Notes under the pieces: generated by a model
The model's input: only the letters and a program-made list of their open reading frames with translations
What the model was told of the DNA's origin: nothing
Databases searched by the model: none
In this document: positions 11,465 to 22,989 of the stretch, one piece after another
How the letters are laid out: every line of letters starts with the position of its first letter
Position numbering within the stretch: the stretch's first letter is position 1
Translations under genes and position numbers: made by a program
From: Hepsetus odoe
Taxonomy: Eukaryota; Chordata; Actinopteri; Characiformes; Hepsetidae
NCBI GenBank assembly: GCA_017165825.1
Contig: CM029374.1
Location: 11,657,589-11,721,588, forward strand
DNA: 64,000 nucleotides
Direction of reading: 5' to 3'

Positions 11465-12247
11465 TCATAATAATAATAATAATATTTTTTTTAATATATA
11501 TAGCACCTTTCTCAAACCTCAAAGGTCCCTTTACACAGCAGAAGATATAAATTAAAAACAATATAAATTAAAACAGTTAACACAAAAGATAAAGACAGTG
11601 ACAAACAAACAGCAGAATTAGGAAATCAAGAATGAGGAGAAGTGAAAGAGCACAGGCTGAATAGATATGTTTTCAACTGAGTTTTGAAGAGAGACAGAGA
11701 GGACATTAGGCGCAGGTTTTGAGGGAGGGAATTCCAGAGTTTAGGGGCAGCAACACTAAATGATCTATCACCCATGGTGGCTAGCCTGAATTTAGGAACT
11801 GTGAGTAACCCGGTACCGGAGGAGCGCAGTGAGCGAGTAGGAGTGTATGAACGGAATAATTCAGTGAGGTATGGAGGAGCAGATCCATGAAGGGCTTTAA
11901 ACGTGATGAGAGGCAGCTTGTACTGAATACTATATGATATGGGCAGCCAGTGAAGTTTGTGCAGAATGGGGGTGATATGTTCAGATTTTTTGGAGAAAGT
12001 GAGAACACGAGCTGCAGAGTTCTGTAAGTACTGGAGCCTGGCTAATGTTCTAGTTGGGAGACCAAAGAGTAGAGCATTGCAGTAATTGAGACGGGATGTT
12101 ATAAAAGCATGAACAGGTATTTCTGCATCCTTCAATGAAAGTGATAAGCGGAGACGTGAGATGTTTCTGAGGTGAAAGAAAGCATTTTTCACAACTGTGT
12201 TTATGTGAGAGTCTAATGATAGAGCGGGATCAAATATAACACCTAAA
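11465..12247 (-). mobile_element. L2-type LINE, 5'-truncated copy
   Basis: The minus strand carries the end of an L2/Maui-like ORF2, then a 3' UTR ending in a 'gaggtttgagaaaggtgc' segment, TATATATATT, and an (ATT)n tail at about 11468-11492. This ending is typical of L2-clade elements in fish. The 5' break is at about 12247, next to a type 2 SINE. Confidence 0.85.
11626..12246 (-). pseudogene. L2-like ORF2 C-terminal fragment
   Basis: An open frame of about 206 codons to a stop at the normal ORF end, with no internal stop. Recognisable blocks are SRLNYCNALLFGLP, LQYLQNSAARVLT, HITPILHKLHWLPI, PPYLTELF and APKLWNSLPQNLR. They match the region downstream of the RT core in L2/CR1-type proteins. 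The endonuclease and RT catalytic parts are absent, so it is not functional. The frame is unbroken, which suggests a fairly recent insertion. Confidence 0.85.
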
Positions 12248-12257
12248 CACGCAGTGG

Positions 12258-12510
12258 TGGGGCAGCGGTGGCCTAGCAGTTAGGGAGTTTGCCCTTGGTT
12301 GGAAAAATATGGGTTTGATTCCCTCACCAGTAAGTTGCCCTTAGGTACCCTTGAGCAAGGTACCGTCCCTGTCACTACTCCCCAGGCGCTTTCAATAGCT
12401 GCCCCCTGCTGCACATGTGTTTATGGGTGACACACAGAGGTTGAATTTCATTGTGTTGTGTTGTGCTGTGCTGTGCTGCATTTCACAATGACAAGGGTAG
12501 TCACTTTCAC
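12258..12510 (+). mobile_element. SINE type 2, near full-length
   Basis: Starts 'ggggcagcggtggcctagc' (A box TGGCCTAGCAG). The B box is 'ggtttgattcc'. It then has 'ccttgagcaaggtaccgtcc', 'agctgccccctgctgcac', a repeated TGTGC tract, 'gcatttcacaatgacaaggg' and a TCACTTTCAC end. It is the best reference copy here for the type 2 structure. No target duplication was found. Confidence 0.88.
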
Positions 12511-13276
12511 TGTACATCACTATAGTTCCTAGGTGTAGAAATGAGATGTGCAAGTTGGGACCTTTTTATTGTTTAAGGAACCACACAATATAAAAACATT
12601 CTACAACAGTTCTAATAATTCTACATCCCAACCAAGAAACATTTAGGAACCTTCATTTTAAAGAGTGTAAATCAGCCATGACCACAGAGTGATACTGTGC
12701 TGGGATCAAATGACATAAATAGTCTTGCCTGGTGGAGCCTCCTCTGGTGGGTTAATATCCTCACCGCTGAGTTTAGTAGTTGTTCTTGTACAGGCAACTT
12801 AGAGCTGGATGGATGTTTTTTCCCCCACCACTCACATTCTCCCCAGCTGTATAGAGATCAGCTGACCTTGTTTTGTGCCTCCAGCTGCTAGCTTCACATG
12901 AAGGTGCTCTTTGTGACATTGGATTAGCTGCCTTAATGGGGGAAAAGCACAGTTTCAAAGTAAAAAGGTGCACGGTTGGATCAAATACCTGCTATTACAA
13001 CTGGCCTGTAGGGATGGATAGGAATGAAAATTGCAGGGCTAATCCCAATAATAGGCTGAAGTACGGAAACAGATGAGAAGAGTGGAATCCTTCTGTAGAT
13101 TTCAGATGCATAAACAAGGATGGTTCATTCCTCGTGAAAGGAGAGAGATTGGGCAAGAAAAAAAAATGGATAGACAAAGAATGAATAAATTCCTGTCAAA
13201 AAATATTTTTGTTTAGTCATAACACTAAATTGTTTCTGATCTAAAAGATTTAGCATAATGAAAGAAAAGAATAATG
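12511..13276. other. No gene seen
   Basis: Unique-looking sequence without recognisable exon or repeat, lying between two SINEs. Confidence 0.5.
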
Positions 13277-13288
13277 AAAGAAAACCAG

Positions 13289-13536
13289 GGACAGCGGTGG
13301 CCTGGTGGTTAGGGCGTCAGCCACATGATCGGAAGATCGGGGGTTCGGACCCCTTCCCAATGGGCTGCCCTGAGGTACTCTTGCGCAAGGTGCCGTCCCC
13401 GTCCCGCTCCTCCCTGCGATGGACTGGTGACCTGTCCAGGGTGCGTCCCCCGTCCTCGCCCTGTGTGCGCTGGGTTGGACACCGGCACTCACCCGCGACC
13501 CCGCTTGGGACAAGCAGCAGAATATGGATGGATGGA
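13289..13536 (+). mobile_element. SINE type 1, full length, with 12-bp target duplication
   Basis: The tRNA-like head has an A box (TGGCCTGGTGG) and a B box (GGTTCGGACCC). The body has 'gacctgtccagggtgcgtcc', 'tgtgcgctgggttggacacc' and 'cccgcttgggacaagcagca', and the tail is ATGGATGGATGG. AAAGAAAACCAG lies at 13277-13288 and 13537-13548, fixing the ends. RNA polymerase III boxes and target-primed insertion are family knowledge. Confidence 0.93.
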
Positions 13537-13548
13537 AAAGAAAACCAG

Positions 13549-14919
13549 AGCAAACACAATGATGTTTCCAAATGGTCTCCTCAACAAGCCACCTAATGAA
13601 CTGATGAATGATGTAGTCACTAATGAAATGAAAATGAAAGTGACTATTTGCCTTTGCGAACACACAACATAGCATATAGTGAACCATAACAAAATGCATG
13701 TATGGGTTAAAAACCTTTTGTTGTTGAGTATCTCAGGGCAACCTACTGGTCTGGGATTTTAATCCACAACATTCCAGTCCTGTGGCCTATTCCCAAACAT
13801 CTGGGCCACTGCTGCCCAATAAACCAGCGATTCAAAATGAACCCTGTCGAATCTAGACATCCCTTAAGCACCACCTTCAAGCAATGGGAAGTTCCCTGAA
13901 AGGTCTCCTCAAACAGCACATCTCTGTCAAAAGAACTTCAAAATAACCTGGGAAAAAGTTATTAACGTAAATAATTGTGCAGAAGTTTGCAAAGCAATCT
14001 CTCTAAGCTTCATAATTTATAAATGGAGAAAACATGATAACTCTGCCAAGGAAAGGCCAGCCTAGCAAAATTACTGCAACAGATGATCATCTCCTGTTCT
14101 TGGAAGCATTTAATTGCCATTGTTCCCATCAAAGATGGCTCAAGCAAGTTTATGGGGCAATTACACATTATTTTCACATGGGTGAAATAAGTGTTGCTGA
14201 TTTTTAAGTCATTCAGTAAATCACAGATTACTTGTGTTGTGTTTACTCAGAAAGGCTCAAAGACATTTTACACTATGGTATATGATATATTGTTCAACAT
14301 TTTCTTTAATTTCAGTTTTATTTTATTTTATATTAGTTTTATATTTAGTTTTATTTATATTTCATATTATTTTATTTTTATTTTTAGAGCTGAATCTAAT
14401 AAAGCAGAAAGTTTCATTGCTGTGTCATTTGGCTGTTATAATGTTTCAAATCGTGAAATGTAAAATTTGGGAATAAATGGGAAAATAAGACCTGGAGCTA
14501 GATTTTTAGAAAATAAGCAACAAATTAAAAAAATAATAATAATAATTTCCCCAAATCGTTCAGTTCTTCCTCATTGTCATGTGAAAACAATCTATAAAAG
14601 GTTCTTTATACTCACACATCTCATTTACAAGCATGGCTCTTTTAAGAAAGATTCTTTAAGGAACCAACATTTTGCTGTGTAGCCCTTTGACGTTAAAATT
14701 TGAAGTGTTTGGACAGTTTCTGAACAAGACATAAACCAATCAGAGCAGAGGTCAACTCAATATTAAACATATCCAACAGAAAGCAAGAGAAAAGCAGGAA
14801 CCTCACTCTGCTCGGTATCATGCCAGGGGCAGACATCTCGAAGGTGTGTCGAGGAAAGGGAAAAAAGGCGTTCAGATGTGGCCTCCCAGAGGGCTGGAGA
14901 AGAGGGGAAATGACGGTGT
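13549..14919. other. No gene seen
   Basis: AT-rich sequence. A stretch at 14590-14690 with repeated AAGGTTCTTTA/AAGGAACC-like blocks resembles a common fish dispersed repeat but is too decayed to name. Confidence 0.45.
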
Positions 14920-15180
14920 ATGAGAGCAGAGGAGAGCGAAAGCCAAGTAGAAAGAGAGAGAGACATGAAATGGTTATGGAGAAGGAGAAATAGAGGTGAG
15001 TTTAAACTCCTTGCAGAGCGGGAGATGAAAAGTAATATGGTGTTTCTCTCACTGACGGGTGGGAGAGCGGGCGAGTTATTTTCTGAGGGAAGAGGGAAAG
15101 AATGTGATTGGCTGTCTCACAGTGAGGCTCTATCGTTCTCTTGTAAGGAGAGGATATCATCACACGGACAGACTGCGAAA
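14920..15180. promoter_or_regulatory. Purine-rich, less AT-rich block (possible regulatory sequence)
   Basis: Lies within the proposed insyn2a 5' intron. It is richer in G and C than its surroundings and carries a TGATTGGCTG motif (NF-Y/CCAAT type) near 15102-15111. It has an open plus-strand frame with low-complexity, non-conserved content that does not look coding. Weak evidence. Confidence 0.25.
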
Positions 15181-15188
15181 GGGGAAAT

Positions 15189-15214
15189 CACACACACACA
15201 CCTACACATAAACA

Positions 15215-15268
<54 letters not shown>

Positions 15269-15284
15269 CACCTACACACGCACA

Positions 15285-15331
<47 letters not shown>
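15189..15331. repeat. (CA)n microsatellite
   Basis: Interrupted CA dinucleotides, with CCTACA and CGCA interruptions. Confidence 0.95.
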
Positions 15332-15333
<2 letters not shown>

Positions 15334-16031
15334 CTATCTTTATTATTACATTTTCCACTAAGACTGCTGCTGACCTCTTCCCTGACCCCACTGTTTTTCC
15401 TACACTTAACATACCCAGCAACTTTCCTCTACTTGTGAGATAGAAAAGTGTCCTGAGTTGCTGATATTGTTGTTTAACCTGGAGGTGTTTGAGGATGCTG
15501 CTCACACAGAGTGTGTGAGAATGCAGCCTAGTGGGCTACAGCCAACGAGATGAAGGTAATGCGTGACCGAAATGAGACATAGCGTGATATTGCACGACAC
15601 CCAGGGCAACAAAACCGAACATTAAATGCAGACTGCTCATATTGCAGAAAGTGGAGGACCAGGTTATCAATCTGTGGGGATGTTCTGGCATAAAAGGCAG
15701 ATCAAAAAGACAAATGTTTGGCTAGAAAAAGATTTTGTCTTCGATATGTAAAAAATGCCATTTGGAATAACTGGAGCAGTGCTGGACCATGACTTATTCT
15801 AATCATGCAAATAAACTAATGCTGGAAACTGGACCAAAACTGGATCCGTCCATCTCCACAAAAGGTCAGAAAGTGGCATGAAATGTAAGCATATGCAGCC
15901 TAATTCACACACCACTCTTACTAAAAGCAAATGGAGCAGGTAAGCCCCAGCCGGAGAGCTGGTTCCCAGCGCCTATGCTCTTCTCAGATCTTCGTGATGT
16001 GATGGGAGCGGGAGAAAGAGGACAGACTCAC

Positions 16032-16284
16032 CCTGAAAGGAGCAGCGCCAGGCTGGTGCGGGGCTGGGACATCATCAGTGTGGGGGGGCGCGGGGAGTCC
16101 GGCCATACGCAGCGGCGGGACGGCGCGTGTGTCCAGAGCCGCGGGATGCTGCACATCCAGAGCTGCACAGCTGCAGGGAAGAGTGTCAACTTCCAGTGGG
16201 GATCCCTGGTCCACTTCACTCAGAGACACACGAGCTGAGGCTCGCGCGGATCTCCTGCTGCTGCAGTCCCTGCGTGCACGCGCC

Positions 16285-16290
<6 letters not shown>
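16032..16290 (-). other. insyn2a: Candidate 5' noncoding exon of insyn2a
   Basis: This is the most CpG-rich stretch in the non-repeat part of the window. Reading the minus strand, the block ends CTTTCAGG|GTGAGTCTGTCC, a near-consensus splice donor with the exon end at 16032. The next well-formed minus-strand acceptor feeding a recognised exon is at 1083-1085, so splicing would give a 5' UTR joined five bases before the insyn2a ATG and an intron of about 15 kb. The upstream limit of the exon is unknown; 16290 is where the (GA)n tract begins. Short ORFs in this block do not look conserved. This is inferred from signals only. Confidence 0.5.
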
Positions 16291-16342
<52 letters not shown>

Positions 16343-16480
16343 GTGTAAAAGGGGGAGGAGAAGAGCAAGAGGAGGACACAAGCTGTTTGGGAAAAGCCAG
16401 CATTCGCACAGCAGTAAAAAAAAAAAGAAAAGGAAAAAAAGGCTGATCTAATCTGATCTCAGCTTCCAGATCGAGGTTAT
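16200..16480 (-). promoter_or_regulatory. insyn2a: Candidate CpG-rich promoter region of insyn2a
   Basis: Lies directly upstream (minus strand) of the candidate noncoding exon and includes a long polypurine/polypyrimidine tract. No TATA box at a telling position. The CpG content at 16040-16280 contrasts with the AT-rich flanks, as for CpG-type vertebrate promoters. Confidence 0.4.
16288..16339. repeat. (GA)n microsatellite
   Basis: Uninterrupted GA dinucleotides. The sequence immediately to its right recurs beside another (GA)n run at 47.2 kb (see findings). Confidence 0.95.
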
Positions 16481-16689
16481 GTAATAAGAGGAAAGAGCAG
16501 GAGAATGGATTTTATGTGTGCTTATGTATGTTGGGACCAAAAAACTTTAGAAAAAAACAATAGAAACGGTCGTCTAAAGTAAGTACTGTAAAGTGGCACA
16601 TGAATTAGTGAAATATCCATATAAAGTATTAGAGTAAAGTATTAGCAAGGCGATTTGTTTAAGTCATGCACTAACATGATATGTTGCAT

Positions 16690-17115
16690 TAAACAAAACA
16701 TCACACCTTGTGTATTTAACCATCCAAATTTTCAAGTCAGCAAAAGGATTGGAACTGAAAGTTTTAAAGTAAATTGAAATAAAGCTCTAAACAGCTGGTT
16801 GCATGCCCCTTGCTTACAATCACTGCTTCAAACCTGCGATTCACTGACTGAATTGTTTCTTCATTGACCATGACTTTCCAGGATTTTATCATGGCATCTT
16901 TTAGTTGTTGTTTAGTCTTGGGGGTTTCTCTTTACAGTCTCCTCTTTAAGAAATGAAATTCATATTCAGTTAGGCTGTGATCATTTGACTGAGTCAGCCA
17001 ATCCTGAACTTTCGTCTTCTTTTGTTTACTTGGCAGTGTGTTGGATTACTATTTTGCTGCTGATGATAAAGTTCTTCCTGATGGATGCATTTATATGTAA
17101 GTTGGCAGACAAATA
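16690..17115 (-). mobile_element. Tc1-like DNA transposon relic
   Basis: Holds decayed minus-strand transposase sequence and a terminal region ('tttcaagtcagcaaaaggat') that recurs at about 42510-42540 in the other orientation ('tttttcaagtgagcaaaagt'). Many stops; no usable frame. Confidence 0.6.
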
Positions 17116-17322
17116 GTTTCTACAGACATCATCATCAGGCACTACCTCCACTCTATTTCACAGATGAGATGATATTGTTTGGAACATGAAATATGCTTTC
17201 TTTTGGCCTTCATATCAATTTGGTACAGATTAATTTTTGTCTTGCCAAGACTCAGTGGCTCAACTTTGTTAGGTTGGTCTCTATATTTCTTATCTTTAAG
17301 TCTTCTCGAAAAGTGGATTATG

Positions 17323-17348
17323 ATACCTATACCTATACCTATACCTAT
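17323..17348. repeat. (ATACCT)n hexamer repeat
   Basis: About four tandem copies of ATACCT. Confidence 0.9.
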
Positions 17349-17402
17349 TTATTTGTATATTGTAATATTTTAAGGTCAAAGATATAGGCATGAATTAGAC
17401 CA

Positions 17403-18975
17403 TTATATATATTCATAACCCAGCCACTAGGGACACACAAGCCGGTGTTTTTCTTTGTGCCGGTCCCAAGCCTGGATAAATGGGGAGGATTACTTCAGGA
17501 AGCGCATTTGGTGTAAAACCTATTCCAAATCAAACATGGACAACAAAAGAGATTTCCATATCAGATCAGTCGAGGCCTGGGAGTGAGTAAGATATGGTAA
17601 TAGCGAGTGTAGCCAGGGGACAGAGAATGGTGATTGTTTCAGACTTTAATGGACATGTTGGTGAAGAGAATAGAGGTGATGAGGATGTGATGGCTAGGTA
17701 TGGTGTCAAGGAGAGGAATGCAGAGGCCCAAATGGTTGTAGATTTTGCAAAAAGGATAGAAATGGCTGAAGTAAAGACTAATTTTAAGAAGAGGGAGGAG
17801 CACAGGGTGTGGATTATATCTTTTACAGGAAGGTCATACTGAAAGAGATTGGAAACTGAAAAGTAGTGAAAGGGATGAGCATAGTTAACCAGCATGAGAT
17901 AGTTTGAGAGATGAAGAAAGCAGACAGGAGTACAAGAAGATGAAAGCAATGACAAAAGCTAAAGATGAGGTGAATGGTGAATTGTGTGAGAGGTTGGAAG
18001 CATGGAGGTGTTTAGGAGAAAAGACAAACCAACTCTAACCAAATTGTTTAACACATTCTTGAAAAGTTAGAGGATGTTAGAGAATGGAGAAGAATATTCA
18101 AGAATAAGGGTGATGCGCAAAGCTGTAACAGCTGTAGAGGGATAAAGTTGATAAGCCATCAATAAAGTTATGGGAAAGAGTAGTGGAAAATAGGTTAAGG
18201 AAATAGGTGCAGTATGGTTTCATGCTGAGAAAGAGCACTACAGTGTTTGCAGTGTTTGCTCTGAGAGTGTTGATGGAGAAGTACAGAGAAGGCCAGAAGG
18301 AGTTGCATTGTGCCTTTGTAGACTTGGAGAAAGCATATGACAGGGTGCCTAGACAGGAGTTGTGGTTTGTATGGAAGTAAGGTGTGGCAGAGAATTATGT
18401 CAGAGCAGGAAAGGATATGTATAAGGGCAGTGTGACAGTTTGACAGTGGTGATGGCTACAGTAGGAGTGACAGATGCGATTAAAGTAAAGGTGGGGTTAC
18501 ATCAAGCATCAGCACTCATTTTTATTGGCAATGCTGATGGAAAGGTTGACAGAAGAGGTAAGACAGGATTCCCCATGGACTATGATGTTTTCTGATGGAA
18601 AGGAAAGGTTTACAGGACAGTTCATAGAGATCAGCTATGGTATATGGGTTGGAGACAGAGTTTGTCAAGGAAAGACAGGGTTAGTAATGAGCATATGAGA
18701 GGGACAGCTCAGGTTGGATGTTTTGGACACAAAGTTACAGAAGATTGTGCTGGTTTGGACAGAGGGGAGATGAGGATATTTTGCGAGAACGATGTTAAGG
18801 ATGGAACTGCCAGGAAAGAGGAAAAGAGGAAGGCCAAAAAGGAGGTTTATGGATGTGATGAGAGAAAACATGCAGGTTTGGGGGAGGAGGATGCAGACCA
18901 CCAGTTGAGATGGTGGTGCTTGATCTGCTGGGGTGAGCCCTAACGGGAGCAGCCAAAAGAAGTAGAAAAAAAATA
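17403..18975 (+). mobile_element. RTE-like LINE, internally deleted copy
   Basis: Starts with the family 5' leader ('acccagccactagggac', then 'cggtcccaagcctggataaa'). It contains the endonuclease C-terminal part (17594-17842) and broken RT blocks at about 18215-18480, and ends with 'gagccctaacgggagcagcc' and an A-rich tail. The RT motif C region is disrupted near 18580, where the frame reads MMFSDG and jumps to thumb sequence. Confidence 0.85.
17594..17842 (+). pseudogene. LINE endonuclease fragment (APE-type)
   Basis: Open segment with VSDFNGHVGEENRGDEDVMA, equivalent to the GDFN(A/G)HVG motif of apurinic-type LINE endonucleases, then VDFAKRIEMAEV. The upstream catalytic part is lost, so it should be inactive. 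Confidence 0.82.
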
Positions 18976-19061
18976 CTAATCATGTGCTATATTTACACAT
19001 GATTGGTACCTTGTACCTTGTATATCCATTTTTATAGTTATTTATCTTAAATAATTTGTAT

Positions 19062-19297
19062 ACAGCCGTGGCCTAGTGGTTAGGGGTTAGGCCCCTGGAT
19101 TGGAAGATCGTGGGTTCAGATCCCTTACCAGTAGGTTGCCCTGAGGTACCCTTGAGCATGGTACCATCCCTGTCACTCCTCCCTGGGCACTTTCAATGGC
19201 TACCCCCCTGCTGCGTATGTGTGCAGAGGTAAAATTTATAATTTCAGAGTCTTGCTGTGCTGTGTTTCACAATGACAAGAATAGTCACTTTCACTTT
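19062..19297 (+). mobile_element. SINE type 2
   Basis: A box TGGCCTAGTGG and B box GGTTCAGATCC. Then 'ttgccctgaggtaccctt', a deletion in the mid-body, 'gtgtttcacaatgacaagaa' and a TCACTTTCACTTT end. Confidence 0.85.
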
Positions 19298-22059
19298 ACA
19301 TAACGCAGTGGACGAAAACAAATGACCAACATTACTCTGATTAAAATATTATTTTTAGTATATAAGCTCTGGTTATTTTAAAGTTTGATGGTGCATTTTG
19401 AGGAATGTCTTGCTTCATTGTCCTGTTGTAGAAGTATCCCTCTTTTCAGATACAGTTTCTTAACTATGTCATATTTGTCCCTATTATTTGCCAATATTTA
19501 GTGGAATCCATTGTCCTATCTATGGATTTTTTCCTGTTCCTCAGGTTGCCATGCAATCGCAATCCATAATAATTCCACCACTGTGCTTTACAGCTGGCGA
19601 GTTCTTAGCTTATCATCCCACGAAAAAAAAAGGCTCCTGACTCATATATAAATGTTGACTTGAGTTTGCAGGAAGGTTTTCTTTCGATAACTCTTACATT
19701 TCACATTTGTCATAAGGCCTTATCCGGAGCTTAAATGAGTCCATGGTTCTTAAAGATTAACACAAAGTTTGAAAAGTCAGAAAACTTTTAACTCTCTGAA
19801 ATTGCCTGTAGCTGACATTTCCTATTGAAAATTCTTGAACTGCCTCACCCATTCTAACAAGTCAGTTAAGGCCTTATTAGTTAATTAAGTTCTTAGACTT
19901 TAAACTGGAATGTTGAACTTTGGCACATGCCAGAATTGTTAAGTTTGTACCTGTTCATTAAGAGTGTCTCCCTAGATAAACAGTATTACCTAACAGCTGC
20001 CTATTTCTTTTGGCAATGCTTTTGTATGAAAATTATATAAGTTTGTGCGTGTGTGTGTGTGTGTGTGCAATACAATTTCTTGTATTCTCTATCTGATTAA
20101 CTTCAGCTTATTATAAGATAACACACAGTATAGAGCGAGAGAGAGAGTGTGAATAGTGACAGTTAAAAAAAGAGAAACATAGAGGTAACAGTAATTGGAT
20201 TGTTGATGAATGTGTGTCAACTGTGTGACTAGTAATTAACAGTGTTCCTCCAGGGCGGGATCACCATGGTTCATAAACACTGCTTCTGACACACCAACCA
20301 CACACACACATACAAACACCCAGAGTTTCACACATGCAAGTCCTGCAATAACATTTAATTAAAGCTATCTGTTATTTGTCTTGTAAGATCTCTGTGTCCC
20401 AGAACAACCTTCACTTCATCATTTTAATAAAAAAAAAGGCATATTATACATTTTTCTAGGGACTTAATTTTTGCCTTGTGTTTCATTTAATATATTTGTA
20501 TGGGTTTATGTATCAAAATAATAATATATCATTTTCCATTTCCCAAACCTTCTTGAACACAAAGGATTGATGTCCCAATCCTTTAAGACTGATATATGTA
20601 AAGAGTATCTGTCCACTATGGCTGCCTTGTTCAAAGAGCAATCCAGGCTTATAAACTTAAACTTCTGCAGCCTGTATAAGCAAATGCATGTGAATATTTT
20701 GGTTTTCTGATATTAAATAAAAATGGACTGTTTTGCAAGTTTGTTTCCATTACTGGATTGAATGGCCTTGGGTGGGAATGCTTTTAAAGCTTTAATTAAT
20801 ATTAACACTCTTTATCAAATCTTTTACTTTTTTTCTTTTTTATCTTTTTATTTATTTTTTTTAATGGTCCCTTTAAGAATCCAACATTTTTCTGGTATTA
20901 TCTATATGTATAACTGGACTAATTCTTAAAAATAATTGTCAACCACCACTTTCTCAATAAAAGAAAAAATCCCAAAGGCACTTTTTTGACTTTTTCACTG
21001 ATGCTGCTTGCCTGTCAGACGTCTCTTAGAGCCCTATTAGTTTCTCCAAGTGGCAGAAGAAAAGGTTATCTAGCTTCTCAGCGTCTTTCTGCTGGTGTAA
21101 ATACTGTCTCCTCTGGTATGAACATGCTGCTCTGGCATGGGAAATAGAGAAGATGTTTGCACTGCATTGGATATTTTTTATTATATCATAGCGGACACCC
21201 AGGAACATCAGGATTATGCTTTGTGGTGTGGTTCTCTAAACAGGAGTTACAGTGTTTAGTGTGACATGTTAAGAGCTTTGGTACACATCACAGTCTCCTC
21301 AGTGCACTCTGTAAAAAATGTCTGCCATTTCTACAGTAATGCTATGTTCAGGTCAGTAGGTCTTACAGTTTACATCTTACAGTGTTTGCTCTTTAGTACA
21401 TACATTAGATTAAAAATATAAATTAGAAGAGCCTGATAGTCTGTAGTCGATTGAGAGAATAGCTGTTTGTAGAGTAAAATTGAACATGTGTTCCTTTCTT
21501 AGGATGGTTAATTAAAAGGTGTTAAAAATGCAGCCCACCTGAAATTCCTGAAAAGGGTTATAGCTGATACAGTAAAATATGTCATTATATCATAATATCA
21601 CTAGCAACACATTATGCACAGTATGCATACGTCACTGTACATCTTACATAGTTACTGTAAGCTTTCAATAGAATATTTTTATGGCCTTGTTACCCCTGGT
21701 TAGAATAAATGGCAATTATGATGCAAAGATGGATGGAATTTTAATACTGACTTAAAAAATGGCAGACATTTTCAACTGTTTGGAATTACTTGCCATACAA
21801 TTATTTTCATGATTTTATTTACATTGATAACCGATACAGTGGGGGTTTAAATATTATAAACCATTACAAGGGGTGTTACCCACTAATACATACCAACTGT
21901 AGTCAAAAAAAAAGAAGATTTCTAATACAAAAAATAATTGTATAATTCAGATCACTCTTAGAAAAAGCTGGTGTCTATGTGCTATTCATCAGATTACCTA
22001 GAAGTGCATTAATTATTAAAAATATCTTGAGAGATGGTGTGTGTTCAGTAACATATCTA
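19298..22059. other. No gene seen
   Basis: AT-rich sequence. It includes a (TG)n run at 20044-20069 and a poly-T/TTTTTCTTTT patch near 20828-20862. Parts of 19380-19930 could be an old minus-strand DNA transposon, but I cannot support a name. Confidence 0.45.
20044..20069. repeat. (TG)n microsatellite
   Basis: Short GT dinucleotide run. Confidence 0.9.
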
Positions 22060-22205
22060 CTCTCCACCTTCCAGGCTGGGGGTTAATTCTGAAGCCAGGG
22101 AAAACAAATCTTGCAGCACGAGTCACCTGGGAATGCATGATTTTTGCTGGAGGTCATTCTGGATAAGAGTGTCTACCAAATGTTGCAAATGTAATGTAGG
22201 CTAAA
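22060..22205 (+). mobile_element. Decayed tRNA-type dispersed repeat
   Basis: Ends in 'tctggataagagtgtctacc' and 'aaatgttgcaaatgtaatgt', the ending of a very common fish repeat related to the one split at 43.88-46.03 kb. The head is not clear. Confidence 0.5.
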
Positions 22206-22989
22206 TGTCCCCTTAATTATTTAAATTAACATTTGTATTATTATGTTTATTTTCAGTCTAGGGTTGGAGATAATGAAGTTAAACAAATCAACCTCAGTAA
22301 TTGGGATTACAACAATGTTTGTTGAAAAACTCATAAATGTTAATGCATCAAGTCTGACACCCATGGATTTAGAATGAGATAAAAGAGCATACATTTTCCT
22401 GAATGTAATGGCCAGCCCTAATGCTTTTGCTCATTAGTTTCTTCTAGAATCTGTGCCATCATTTGATTGTGTTTTATGAACTTAAATGTGTTTGTTCAAG
22501 CATTTTTCCTGCTTTTATCGACAAAATAGAGCATCACTGCATATTTTTAAGTCATGTCACAGTTTGAATTGTGTTTTTATAGAGCTGTTTTCTTTAACTT
22601 TGTCTTATTCCACACTTTGTTCACAGCAGGTTTTCTTTGACAGGCAAATTTGTACTTAATTTTCAACCCATATGCAGTGTCAGACCAAAGCCATTCTCCA
22701 GGGGTGTTATGCAATGTGTCAGTGGGCTTTTGTATAAATAAACTTCTGCACCTCTTTGTTTGTACTGACTTGTCCACCAGCTCATTTGACTGAAGAAAAT
22801 GTTGGCTTGAGGTAGAGTGCACTAATTAGTTGTAGAGGGTTTTTTTAGAATGTCCCATGACTGTTGATAGTATTAAAACTTTTAATTAGTTAATTGGAGT
22901 CCATTGTCACATAATACTTGGGAAGAGAGTTGCTGAATGTTATGTATTGCCACATATGTATAGGTAAAACCCACTTTAAACTTTGCAGG
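22206..22989. other. No gene seen
   Basis: AT-rich unique sequence with short ORFs lacking domains. Confidence 0.5.

Noticed and set aside
14920..15438. 172-codon plus-strand ORF with a possible donor (GAG|GTGAGT at about 14996)
   Set aside because: Its second half translates a CA microsatellite into His-Thr repeats and the first half is purine-rich low complexity without domains. A lone donor match is expected by chance.
15975..16342. Several overlapping ORFs in the CpG-rich block
   Set aside because: All frames stay open because of base composition; none looks conserved, and the block is better read as noncoding exon and promoter.
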